Shown: positions 16,945 through 23,766 of the stretch, in pieces
How positions within the stretch are numbered: position 1 is the stretch's first letter
Layout of the letters: each line of letters starts with the position of its first letter
Assembly (NCBI GenBank): GCA_024400125.1
Contig: JAKSNG010000015.1
Coordinates: forward strand, 1-47,469
DNA from: Paludibacteraceae bacterium
Lineage (GTDB): Bacteria; Bacteroidota; Bacteroidia; Bacteroidales; Paludibacteraceae
Direction of reading: 5' to 3'
Length of the DNA: 47,469 nucleotides
Notes under the pieces: generated by a model
What the model was told of the DNA's origin: nothing
Database searches by the model: none
What the model saw: only the letters and a program-made list of their open reading frames with translations
Position numbers and translations under genes: made by a program

Positions 16945-17823
16945 ATGAATGAACAAAACGAAATAGTACTTTATCAGCCGAACGAGTTGACCAAATTAGA
17001 GGTTCTTGTTGAGAATGAAACGGTTTGGTTGAATGTGAACCAAATGGCAGAATTATTTGGGCGAGATAGAACTGTTATCACGCGTCATATTTCTAATATA
17101 TTCAAGGAAGGCGAAGTGAACATTTCCTTGGGGTGTGCAAAATTTGCACTATCCAAGGTTTATGGTCGTAGAGAAGGTTTTTCTCAAACATTATTGATAG
17201 ACTATTATAATTTGGATGTTATCATTTCCGTTGGCTATCGAGTACATTCTTTGCAAGGTGTTGCATTCCGCCGTTGGGCAACTTCTGTTCTCAAGGACTA
17301 TATGCTTCGCGGTTATGCGCTTAATCAACGGTTGTTGCATATTGAAAATGAATTAGCCGAACATCATACCATGTTGCAAAAGCATGAAGAAAAGTTAGAT
17401 TTCTTTGTCAAGACAGCTTTGCCTCCTGCCGAGCAAGTATTCTTTGATGGGAACTTTTTTGAGGCTCGTGTAGCATTGGAATCGTTGATAAAGACGGCAA
17501 AACAAAGAGCAATTATCATTGATGGTTATGTAGATGCACTTACGTTTGATATCTTAGATGTTCGCGCTAAAGGGGTAAAAGCTGAGATTTATACAAATGG
17601 CGTAGGAGCGGGAATGCGTCGCTTGATGGAAACTCACGATGCAGAAGCCGATAAGGAGCATATAGAAGTAAATAAGTGGAAAAACGAAAGCCACGACCGA
17701 TGGTTGATAATTGATGATACGCTTTATCATTGTGGTCATTCGTTAAATGCAATGGGCAAGCATCTAAGTGCCATCAGTCAAATGGGTATTAGCCCCGAAG
17801 ATATACTGAATCAAGTTAGATAA
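16945..17823 (+). CDS. RhuM family protein with a C-terminal PLD-like domain
   Basis: The N-terminal half of this 292-aa protein matches the RhuM (virulence RhuM) family: VWLNVNQMAELFGRDRTVI, which looks like a DNA-binding module, then YYNLDVIISVGYRV and FRRWATSVLKDY. The C-terminal part (about 165-292) resembles a phospholipase D-like fold seen in many Bacteroidetes members. HDRWLIIDDTLYHCG stands where PLD enzymes have HxKxxxxD, with Arg in place of Lys, so nuclease activity is uncertain. RhuM proteins are scattered in genomic islands. This one stands alone in a gene-poor accessory stretch with its own promoter. Its role (defence, toxin or regulator) is not known. Confidence 0.8.
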   Translation: MNEQNEIVLYQPNELTKLEVLVENETVWLNVNQMAELFGRDRTVITRHISNIFKEGEVNISLGCAKFALSKVYGRREGFSQTLLIDYYNLDVIISVGYRVHSLQGVAFRRWATSVLKDYMLRGYALNQRLLHIENELAEHHTMLQKHEEKLDFFVKTALPPAEQVFFDGNFFEARVALESLIKTAKQRAIIIDGYVDALTFDILDVRAKGVKAEIYTNGVGAGMRRLMETHDAEADKEHIEVNKWKNESHDRWLIIDDTLYHCGHSLNAMGKHLSAISQMGISPEDILNQVR

Positions 17824-17828
17824 AATAT

Positions 17829-17918
17829 CGTCTGGCAGACGTAACTTGCCCATCGCTCACGAGATGTAAAACCGTGAGGACATATACCCCGAAATGTCGG
17901 GGACATATAGCGTAATAA
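17829..17918 (+). other. Cluster of short hairpins after the RhuM-like gene
   Basis: Three stems follow one another: CGTCT/AGACG (17829-17841), CTCACG/CGTGAG (about 17856-17878) and CCCCGA/TCGGGG (about 17887-17902). CGCT and AGCG can close the last two into a branched fold. This may be the 3' end of the RhuM transcript or the start of a structured RNA. Confidence 0.45.
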
Positions 17919-17926
17919 GCCCAAAC

Positions 17927-18061
17927 TTGAGTTTTTGAAACTTCGACACTTTCAAAACTTATTAGTGATTCAAGTACGGTTTATGCACGCTCACGTTTTG
18001 GCGTGAGTCTTTTGTGCGTAAATTTGAATCACTAAGGTAGTCGAAGACCTCAAAAACTCAA
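17927..18061. ncRNA. 135-nt near-continuous hairpin, candidate structured RNA or element
   Basis: The sequence folds back on itself almost end to end. 17927-17938 pairs with 18050-18061 (12 bp). 17941-17947 pairs with 18040-18046 (7 bp). 17962-17973 pairs with 18024-18035 (12 bp). 17980-17988 pairs with 18014-18022 (9 bp, one G-T). 17990-17995 pairs with 18002-18007 (6 bp, loop TTTTGG). The first arm has an alternative partner at 17951-17960, so two exclusive folds are possible. Strand and function are unknown. It lies about 160 nt upstream of the lipoprotein start at 18219. Confidence 0.5.
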
Positions 18062-18218
18062 ATGAAGCAAATAAGCCTCACGCTTTTTAACGATTATTGA
18101 TACTATTTTTAGGCAACTAGGATACAAATAAAACATCTATATATCAAAACGGAGTAAGCGGAGTAAGCCGAAAAGCCATAAGTGAGTAGGCAAAAATAAT
18201 TAAAAACTAATAAACAAA

Positions 18219-18917
18219 ATGAAAAAAGTATTTTTAGCCATTGTGGCCAGCACAGCTATCGCATTGGTAGGGTGCAAAGACAAGAAAAACGAACCAGAAA
18301 AAGGTGGAGAAGTGAATATCGACTGCTCGCTGCCTGCTAATGTGGAGGCTATTGACCTTGGTTTGCCAAGCGGTATCAAATGGGCGAATATAAACGTAGG
18401 AGCCACCAAACCCGAAGAGTATGGAGCATACTTTGCTTGGGGCGAAACAAAGCAGAAAACGACTTACAATTGGAGCACTTATTTTGATACAAAAGATGGT
18501 GGTTCAACTTTCACGAAATACAATAATAATGGCGGCAACACCACTCTTGATTTGGAAGACGATGCTGCTCATGTGAATTGGGGTGGCAGTTGGCGTATGC
18601 CGACTACGGCAGAGCAAGACGAATTGCAAAATAAGGATAACTGTACTTGGGAGTGGAAGACGAACTACAATGGCACAGATGTCAATGGTTATCTTGTTAC
18701 AAGCAAGAAGAATCATAATTCAATCTTTTTGCCTGCTTCTGGCTACCGCGAAGATTCGTCGCTCCGCTATGTCGGTTCCTTTGGCTACTATTGGTCTTCT
18801 TCGTTACACATGGGCTTTTCTGATTGCGCGGGCTACCTTTACATCCGCACGGACGACGTGGCTTGGCGCAGCAGTCTTCGCAACTACGGACATTCCGTTC
18901 GTCCCGTTTGCCAGTAG
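18219..18917 (+). CDS. FISUMP-domain lipoprotein (Fibrobacter major paralogous domain)
   Basis: The 232-aa protein has a lipoprotein signal peptide (MKKVFLAIVASTAIALVGC, Cys19) and a single FISUMP domain: AIDLGLPSGIKWANINVGA, YGAYFAWGET, WGGSWRMPTTAEQDEL, FLPASGYR, YYWSSS and the terminal SVRPVC. These domains are extracellular, likely C-type-lectin-like, and occur as large paralogous families in Bacteroidetes. The last 60 codons are richer in G+C than the rest. A strong terminator follows at 19068. The upstream leader has no clear housekeeping promoter but holds the long hairpin and the direct repeat CGGAGTAAG x2. Ligand and role are unknown. Confidence 0.85.
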   Translation: MKKVFLAIVASTAIALVGCKDKKNEPEKGGEVNIDCSLPANVEAIDLGLPSGIKWANINVGATKPEEYGAYFAWGETKQKTTYNWSTYFDTKDGGSTFTKYNNNGGNTTLDLEDDAAHVNWGGSWRMPTTAEQDELQNKDNCTWEWKTNYNGTDVNGYLVTSKKNHNSIFLPASGYREDSSLRYVGSFGYYWSSSLHMGFSDCAGYLYIRTDDVAWRSSLRNYGHSVRPVCQ

Positions 18918-19067
18918 CCAGGACTTATTCTGACAGGCAAAGAATATTCCAAATAACAATTAGGCTAAAACTGCAAAAAGGTGGTGTTACCCATCTTGCG
19001 TGGCGACTAAATCTATAATGCCATAGGACAGAAAATAGAATAATCATCCATTAGAGAACATTATTTG

Positions 19068-19108
19068 AACAAGAGGAGACCATGTTTCCTCTTGTTTGTT
19101 TTTTTTGC
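19068..19108 (+). terminator. Rho-independent terminator after the FISUMP lipoprotein
   Basis: AACAAGAGGA (19068-19077) pairs with TCCTCTTGTT (19087-19096) and is followed by TG and a run of eight T. Confidence 0.8.
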
Positions 19109-19201
19109 CCCTCAAAGTGGCCACATTCATCGGACGTAGTCTCGCAGCACCAACGGAGCACCTGCGGACATGGACAACCCCGCCAATCCGCCACCCAAAA
19201 C

Positions 19202-19284
19202 TGTCTATTTATTCAGGACAATGTCAACTTTTTTAGGAGAAGTGTCAACTAATTTAGGAAAACTGTCTACTTTTTTAGGAAAAG
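19202..19284. repeat. Array of four 20-21-bp direct repeats (GTCAA-N5-TTAGGA)
   Basis: Four units begin with GTC at 19203, 19223, 19244 and 19265. The best match is GTCAACTTTTTTAGGA. Related units with exact 21-bp spacing lie at 34980, 35001 and 35022. Such multi-copy 21-bp arrays recall the repeated transposase sites at ends of IS21-type elements, but no transposase is present, so this is only a comparison. Confidence 0.65.
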
Positions 19285-19300
19285 ACACCTAATAATTTAT

Positions 19301-19425
19301 GGGGAGAGTGGGGAGGGTATTTTGGGAAAACTTTTATAATATATAGTACCTGCTCGCGCCTGAGGTGTGTATAAAAAATATATATAGTTTGGGAAAATAC
19401 CCTCCCCTCTCTCCCCTCTCTCCCC
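19301..19425. repeat. Long inverted repeat 1, arms with 9-bp units (CCCCTCTCT)
   Basis: The arm 19301-19323 matches the reverse complement of 19394-19416 at 22 of 23 positions. The right arm has one more 9-bp unit (19417-19425). The 70-bp loop is AT-rich with a small GC patch (CTCGCGCC) and GTGTGTATA. Read on the other strand the loop shares words (ACACAC, GCGCG, TATAAAA) with loops 2 and 3. Confidence 0.75.
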
Positions 19426-19502
19426 ACCTGCACCAAATTTTTGATGTTATTCAGGGGGTAGGTTCTTAAAATTTCATAGCAAAAAGGGGTATGTCGCAAA
19501 AA

Positions 19503-19524
19503 TCTTGCAACCGTCTTGCAACCG
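19503..19524. repeat. 11-bp tandem repeat TCTTGCAACCG x2
   Basis: Two perfect copies of TCTTGCAACCG lie head to tail. This is one of several 11-bp-period repeats in the window. Confidence 0.6.
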
Positions 19525-19569
19525 TCTGATTCTAAGCAAGATACAACCATTTAGAATGCTGCAATATTA

Positions 19570-19676
19570 GAATCGGGGGTAGGTGGGGTATGTACTTTCT
19601 AAAACCTCACACATACGCGTACGCGTCCGACCTTTATAAAACAACCTGCCCCACATACCCCACATACCCCCGAATC
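19570..19676. repeat. Long inverted repeat 2, arms with 9-bp units (CCCCACATA)
   Basis: The arm 19570-19593 matches the reverse complement of 19653-19676 at 22 of 24 positions. The right arm holds tandem CCCCACATA units. The loop begins ACTTTCTAAAA, has CACACATACGCGTACGCG in the middle and ends TATAAAACAACCTG. The start and end are nearly the same as in loop 3. In frame, the left arm plus ACTTTCTAA reads as a protein tail ending Thr-Phe-stop, as in element 3. Confidence 0.75.
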
Positions 19677-19834
19677 AGTTTGGTGAATTACATCTGCGTG
19701 GCGGGTACGAAAAGAAGTGTCTGTGCAATGGACGCAAAGAATATATTGTAAAAGTGGCTGATAATCTGAATGTTAAGCAATACGAGGACATCATAAACGT
19801 CCTAAAGACAGACAGTACAGACAGTACTTTCTGA
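19676..19834 (+). pseudogene. C-terminal remnant of an unknown protein
   Basis: An open frame of 52 codons ends in TGA without a plausible start codon. The translation (motifs LHLRGGYEKK, EYIVKVADNL, YEDIINVL) looks like real protein sequence and finishes TDSTDSTF. The last part is the left arm of inverted repeat 3. I do not recognise the family. The upstream end fuses directly to inverted repeat 2. It may be a gene end left by deletion. Confidence 0.4.
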
Positions 19835-19901
19835 AATATATACACACGCGCATATATGTATATATAAAACAACTGTCTGTACCGTCTGTACTGTCTGCAC
19901 C
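19807..19901. repeat. Long inverted repeat 3, arms with 9-bp units (CTGTCTGTA)
   Basis: 19809-19827 matches the reverse complement of 19879-19897 at 18 of 19 positions. The right arm reads CTGTCTGTA, CCGTCTGTA, CTGTCTGCA. The loop starts ACTTTCTGAAA, has ACACACGCGC in the middle and ends TATAAAACAACTG. The region beyond, to 19980, holds no gene that I can see. Confidence 0.75.
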
Positions 19902-20018
19902 ACCCGCACCGCCTCTTGATAAGTTTTTGAATAAATTTGCAAAAAATGCTTTTGGAATGTAATGTTTTACAACAAAGGTCGTAATCAGAATAGTAGAGAT
20001 GGAAAACGAAGGGATGGA

Positions 20019-20062
20019 GAGTGTCGACCGAGTGTCGACCGACCCTCGACCGACCCTCGACT
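20019..20062. repeat. 11-bp tandem repeats GAGTGTCGACC x2 and GACCCTCGACC x2
   Basis: Four consecutive 11-bp units fall into two related pairs, without a gene around them. Confidence 0.65.
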
Positions 20063-20094
20063 CAAAAAGTGATTTTGTCGCCTAAAAAAAGCCA

Positions 20095-20162
20095 CAAAGC
20101 GGGAACAAAGTTCGCACATACTTCGGGACCATCTCGGGACCATCCTAAGACAAGCAAAACCT
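20095..20162. repeat. Dispersed repeat, copy A
   Basis: The 36-bp core 20120-20155 is identical to 35106-35141, and flanking bases are similar over about 68 bp. The core contains TCGGGACCATC twice in tandem (11-bp period). Both copies lie near 21-bp arrays. Confidence 0.75.
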
Positions 20163-20269
20163 AACTTTTTCGCAAAAAAATATATGACGGGATTGTTATG
20201 ACTCACACCTCCTAAAATCACCCCAAAAGTGCTATTATTTGATTAAAATCAAATTTTGTACCCAATTTA

Positions 20270-20301
20270 TTTGCGTATGTCAAAATTTTTTTGTACCTTT
20301 G
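20270..20301 (+). promoter_or_regulatory. Promoter of the toxin-antitoxin / V-ATPase unit
   Basis: TTTG (20270-20273), within TTTGCGTATGTCAAAA, and TACCTTTG (20294-20301) are 20 bp apart. No comparable promoter is visible directly before the V-ATPase genes, so this one probably serves both. Confidence 0.75.
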
Positions 20302-20329
20302 CCGCCGATTTTGAAAAACTGTGTTATTT

Positions 20330-20521
20330 ATGGCAACAATTACTTTATCTTACAATCCGCGTAGTGCAGTTGCTCTGAGTATGTTGGCTGCTATACGTGC
20401 ATCAAAGGCGTTCATAGAAGAACCTAATAATGTTACTATTTCTGCCATACAAGAACTGGAGGCAGGGCGTGGTACGCGCGCAAAGGATTCTAATGACTTA
20501 TTCAAGCAAATTTTAGGTTAA
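20330..20521 (+). CDS. Antitoxin of a type II toxin-antitoxin pair (RelB-like)
   Basis: This 63-aa protein lies 1 nt before a YafQ-type toxin gene, which is the main evidence for its role. It starts MATITLSYNPRSAVA and contains a likely short helix-turn region, then a polar C-terminal half that would wrap the toxin. Such antitoxins usually repress their own promoter, here the one at 20270. The ATG at 20330 is preferred to the one at 20321, which is closer to the promoter. Confidence 0.75.
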   Translation: MATITLSYNPRSAVALSMLAAIRASKAFIEEPNNVTISAIQELEAGRGTRAKDSNDLFKQILG

Positions 20522-20522
20522 T

Positions 20523-20798
20523 ATGTACGAACTTGAATATTCCGGTCAGTTTAAGAAAGACCTCAAACGTTGTATCTCGCGAGGGTGTAGTCAGGCTGCT
20601 TTGAAAGTCGTCTTAGACTTGCTTCAGGCAAACGGAGAACTGCCCCAAAACTATCGTCCACATCGTTTGAGTGGTAAGTTTGCTCATTATTGGGAATGTC
20701 ATATTGAACCAGATTGGTTATTGATATATGATGTTAAGAATACGGTAAAGTTGGTCTCGTTAGCTCGGACTGGTACACACTCGGATTTGTTCAAATAA
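20523..20798 (+). CDS. YafQ-family mRNA interferase toxin
   Basis: The 91-aa protein has the YafQ/RelE pattern: YSGQFKKDLKR at the start, then the PHRLSG motif, ECHIEPDWLLIYD and RTGTHSDLF. The conserved His in THSDLF is the catalytic residue in E. coli YafQ, which cuts mRNA in the ribosome A site. All expected active-site histidines are present, so the toxin is probably functional. The pair lies between a housekeeping promoter and the V-ATPase operon, so toxin-antitoxin autoregulation could affect ATPase expression. Confidence 0.88.
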   Translation: MYELEYSGQFKKDLKRCISRGCSQAALKVVLDLLQANGELPQNYRPHRLSGKFAHYWECHIEPDWLLIYDVKNTVKLVSLARTGTHSDLFK

Positions 20799-20849
20799 CA
20801 TCGAATTAATTGTAACAGCCGATTTTTGAAAAACTAAAAACTCTATATA

Positions 20850-21434
20850 ATGAATCTATCAGAATTAACAACCAAAATTTACGCGGAAGGCGTAGAAAAA
20901 GGACAACAAGAAGCAGAGCGCATTCTTAACGATGCGAACGAAAAAGCTGCTGCTATCGTCGCTAAAGCCGAGAAAGAGGCTGCCGACAAAGTCGCTAAAG
21001 CCGAACAAAAAGCACAAGCGCTGGAGGAACACACCAAAGCCGAACTCAAACTTTACACCGAGCAGGCTCTTAATGCGCTCAAAACGCAAATCACCAACCT
21101 CATCAATGGTGAAGTGGTTGAGTCCAACGTCAAGGCTGCAGTGGCTGATGCTAAGTTTATGCAGTCAGTTATCGCTAACTTAGCTACTGCTATGGCTGCC
21201 AAAGGTGACGTAACCATCGAAGCTAAAGATGCAGACGCGCTCCGCAAGTACTTTGCTGCCAACGCCAAAGCCGTTCTCGACAAAGGTGTACGCATCGAGG
21301 AAGTGAAAGGTCTTAAGACTGATTTCCAAATCGTTAACGAGAAAGGCGGATATAAATTGGCATTCGGCGAGGCTGAGTTCATCGCTTTCTTCAAAGAGTT
21401 TCTCCGTCCACAAATGATTGAACTGCTGTTCTAA
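20850..21434 (+). CDS. ntpE: V-type ATPase subunit E
   Basis: This 194-aa protein forms the peripheral stalk. Residues about 20-90 are a long Ala/Lys/Glu-rich coiled coil, followed by a compact C-terminal domain, as in other subunit E proteins. It is the first gene of the V-ATPase operon and is followed after 1 nt by the DUF2764 gene. There is no promoter immediately upstream, only the second copy of the 18-bp repeat and an AT-rich leader. Confidence 0.85.
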   Translation: MNLSELTTKIYAEGVEKGQQEAERILNDANEKAAAIVAKAEKEAADKVAKAEQKAQALEEHTKAELKLYTEQALNALKTQITNLINGEVVESNVKAAVADAKFMQSVIANLATAMAAKGDVTIEAKDADALRKYFAANAKAVLDKGVRIEEVKGLKTDFQIVNEKGGYKLAFGEAEFIAFFKEFLRPQMIELLF

Positions 21435-21435
21435 C

Positions 21436-21963
21436 ATGAGTTACGAATATCTAATAGCAGGGTTACCAGATATACGGCTTGGTGCTGATGCCCCCATGAC
21501 TATGGAGGCGTTGGAGACGCTGCTGTCTGAGACGCTCTGCGACAAAGACCAAGAGCAACTTCGTCTGCTCAAAGCGCACTCACAAAATGGGGCTTGCGAC
21601 TTTGTGCGGGACTGGCTAAATTTCAATAAAGACCTCAACAACGTTCTTACGGCTGAGATTTGTCGCAAGCATGGCTTAGATCCGCACAAGAACCTCGTGG
21701 GTGAACTCCCTGACGAAGTGGAGCCGGAAGTGAAGGCGGTTAGTAAAATCGATAGCTTGTACGAGCGCGAGCGTCAAATCGACAGCGTGCGATTCGCTTG
21801 GCTTGAGGAACGTACACGAATGCTTTTCTTCCAACGAGAAAACGTGTTCGCCTACTATCTCATGAACGAAATGCTCAATCGATGGATGGCACTTAATCCC
21901 GAAAAAGGCGAACAAGTGTTCCGCGAAATCGTGGCAGATATGAAGAAAGATTTGAAAATTTGA
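21436..21963 (+). CDS. DUF2764 protein of the V-ATPase operon (possible subunit C equivalent)
   Basis: The 175-aa protein starts MSYEYLIAGLPDIRLG and matches the DUF2764 family, which stands at this place in V-ATPase operons of Bacteroidetes and Chlamydiae that have no recognisable C, F or G subunit genes. Sequence and position suggest that it serves as the central stalk subunit C, which is inference. The ATG at 21436 is preferred to the one at 21418, which overlaps subunit E. Confidence 0.82.
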   Translation: MSYEYLIAGLPDIRLGADAPMTMEALETLLSETLCDKDQEQLRLLKAHSQNGACDFVRDWLNFNKDLNNVLTAEICRKHGLDPHKNLVGELPDEVEPEVKAVSKIDSLYERERQIDSVRFAWLEERTRMLFFQRENVFAYYLMNEMLNRWMALNPEKGEQVFREIVADMKKDLKI

Positions 21964-21992
21964 AAAATTTGATAATTTGAAGATTACAAGAT

Positions 21993-23747
21993 ATGACAAC
22001 AGGAAAAGTTAAAGGTATCATCTCCAACCTCGTGACCGTGGTCGCTGATGGACCTGTAGCACAAAACGAAATCTGTTACATCGGTGTTGGTGACAAAAAA
22101 CTGATGGCAGAGGTGATTAAAGTGACCGGCGAAAACATCTTCGCACAAGTCTTTGAGTCCACTCGTGGAATGAAAGTGGGAGACAGCGTCGAGTTTACCG
22201 GACACATGTTAGAGGTAACACTCGGACCTGGTCTGCTCAGCCGTAACTACGACGGACTGCAGAACGACCTCGATAAACTGACCGGCGTGTTCCTGCAACG
22301 TGGTGAGTATAACTTCCCATTGGACAAAGACAAAAAATGGCACTTTGAACCTATCGCTAAAGTAGGCGACAAAGTGGAAGCTGCTGCTTGGCTCGGCGAA
22401 GTGGACGAAAACCACCAACCACACAAAATAATGGTGCCGTTCGTGTTCGAAGGGACATACACGGTGAAATCTATCGCTAAAGCTGGCGAATATACCATCG
22501 AAGACGAAATGGCTATCCTCACCGACGCAGAAGGCAAGGACCATGTGGTAACGATGGTGCAGAAATGGCCTGTCAAAAAAGCCATATTGGCTTATCGCGA
22601 GAAACCACGTCCATTCAAACTATTGGAGACGGGCGTTCGTACTATCGATACGGCAAACCCCATTTGTGAGGGTGGTACAGGTTTTATTCCTGGTCCGTTC
22701 GGAACGGGAAAAACTGTGCTGCAACATGCAATCAGTAAACAAGCCGAAGCCGACATCGTTATCATCGCAGCCTGCGGTGAACGTGCGAATGAGGTTGTGG
22801 AGACGTTTACTGAGTTCCCCGAATTGGAAGATCCACATACAGGACGCAAACTGATGGAACGTACCATCATCATTGCTAACACCTCCAATATGCCGGTTGC
22901 TTCCCGTGAGGCTTCTGTTTATACGTCAATGACGATTGCTGAGTACTATCGCTCCATGGGACTGCGTGTGTTGCTGATGGCTGACTCTACTTCTCGTTGG
23001 GCACAAGCATTGCGCGAAATGTCCAATCGTATGGAGGAGTTGCCTGGACAAGATGCCTTCCCAATGGACTTGTCTGCTATCATCGGCGCTTTCTATGCAC
23101 GCGCAGGATATGTGTACCTCAATAACGGAAAAACGGGTTCCGTCACTTTCCTCGGAACAGTGTCTCCTGCTGGTGGTAACCTCAAAGAGCCTGTCACAGA
23201 AGGTACTAAGAAAGTGGCACGTTGCTTCTACGCACTTGAGCAAGCACGCGCTGACCACAAGCGTTATCCCGCAGTTAACCCTATCGACTCGTACTCTAAA
23301 TACCTCGAATATCCTGAGTTCCAAGCATATATAGCTAACCTCATTGATGACCAATGGATCGGCAAAGTGAACGAACTCAAGACCTACCTCCAACGAGGTA
23401 AAGAGATTCAAGAGCAAATCAATATCTTAGGTGACGATGGTGTACCTGTAGATTATCACGAAGAGTTCTGGAAATCTGAAGTCATCGACTTCGTCATCCT
23501 CCAGCAAGACGCATTCGATAAGATTGATGCTGTGACACCACTCGAACGCCAACGCTATATGTTAGATGTGGTGATGACAATCCTGCATAGCGACTACGAC
23601 TTTGATAACTTCAACGACGTAATGGACTACTTCAAACGTGTCATCAACCTCTGCAAACAAATGAACTATAGCGAGTTCCAATCTGACGACTTCAAGAACT
23701 ACGAGAAGAAACTGCACGACTTACTCGCTGAGAAACAAATAGCATAA
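21993..23747 (+). CDS. ntpA: V-type ATPase catalytic subunit A
   Basis: The 584-aa protein is the nucleotide-hydrolysing subunit. The P-loop GPFGTGKT lies at residues 234-241 (Lys240). The catalytic GERANEV motif and the SRWAQALREMS block follow. The extra non-homologous region of V-type A subunits is present (about 115-190). A 29-nt AT-rich gap with repeated GAAAATTTG words precedes it. Confidence 0.96.
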   Translation: MTTGKVKGIISNLVTVVADGPVAQNEICYIGVGDKKLMAEVIKVTGENIFAQVFESTRGMKVGDSVEFTGHMLEVTLGPGLLSRNYDGLQNDLDKLTGVFLQRGEYNFPLDKDKKWHFEPIAKVGDKVEAAAWLGEVDENHQPHKIMVPFVFEGTYTVKSIAKAGEYTIEDEMAILTDAEGKDHVVTMVQKWPVKKAILAYREKPRPFKLLETGVRTIDTANPICEGGTGFIPGPFGTGKTVLQHAISKQAEADIVIIAACGERANEVVETFTEFPELEDPHTGRKLMERTIIIANTSNMPVASREASVYTSMTIAEYYRSMGLRVLLMADSTSRWAQALREMSNRMEELPGQDAFPMDLSAIIGAFYARAGYVYLNNGKTGSVTFLGTVSPAGGNLKEPVTEGTKKVARCFYALEQARADHKRYPAVNPIDSYSKYLEYPEFQAYIANLIDDQWIGKVNELKTYLQRGKEIQEQINILGDDGVPVDYHEEFWKSEVIDFVILQQDAFDKIDAVTPLERQRYMLDVVMTILHSDYDFDNFNDVMDYFKRVINLCKQMNYSEFQSDDFKNYEKKLHDLLAEKQIA

Positions 23748-23766
23748 CCATTCAAAATTCGTAATT

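Larger units (their letters stand above)
20304..20835. repeat. 17/18-bp direct repeats bracketing the toxin-antitoxin pair
   Basis: GCCGATTTTGAAAAACT at 20304-20320 and GCCGATTTTTGAAAAACT at 20818-20835 differ by one T. The first lies directly after the promoter, the second directly before the V-ATPase subunit E gene. The two toxin-antitoxin genes lie exactly between them. Confidence 0.75.

Noticed and set aside
17927..18061. Integron attC site
   Set aside because: The long hairpin is suggestive, but the expected GTTRRRY and RYYYAAC boxes at the ends are missing and no integrase or cassette array is seen.
19275..19550. Possible 91-aa minus-strand protein
   Set aside because: It covers inverted repeat 1, with a translation made of repeat words, so it is probably a chance open frame.
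19202..20062. CRISPR array
   Set aside because: Units are 9, 11 or 21 bp without unique spacers, and no cas genes are near.
19985..20221. Possible 78-aa minus-strand protein
   Set aside because: It is read through 11-bp repeats and the dispersed repeat, has no family motif and no promoter.
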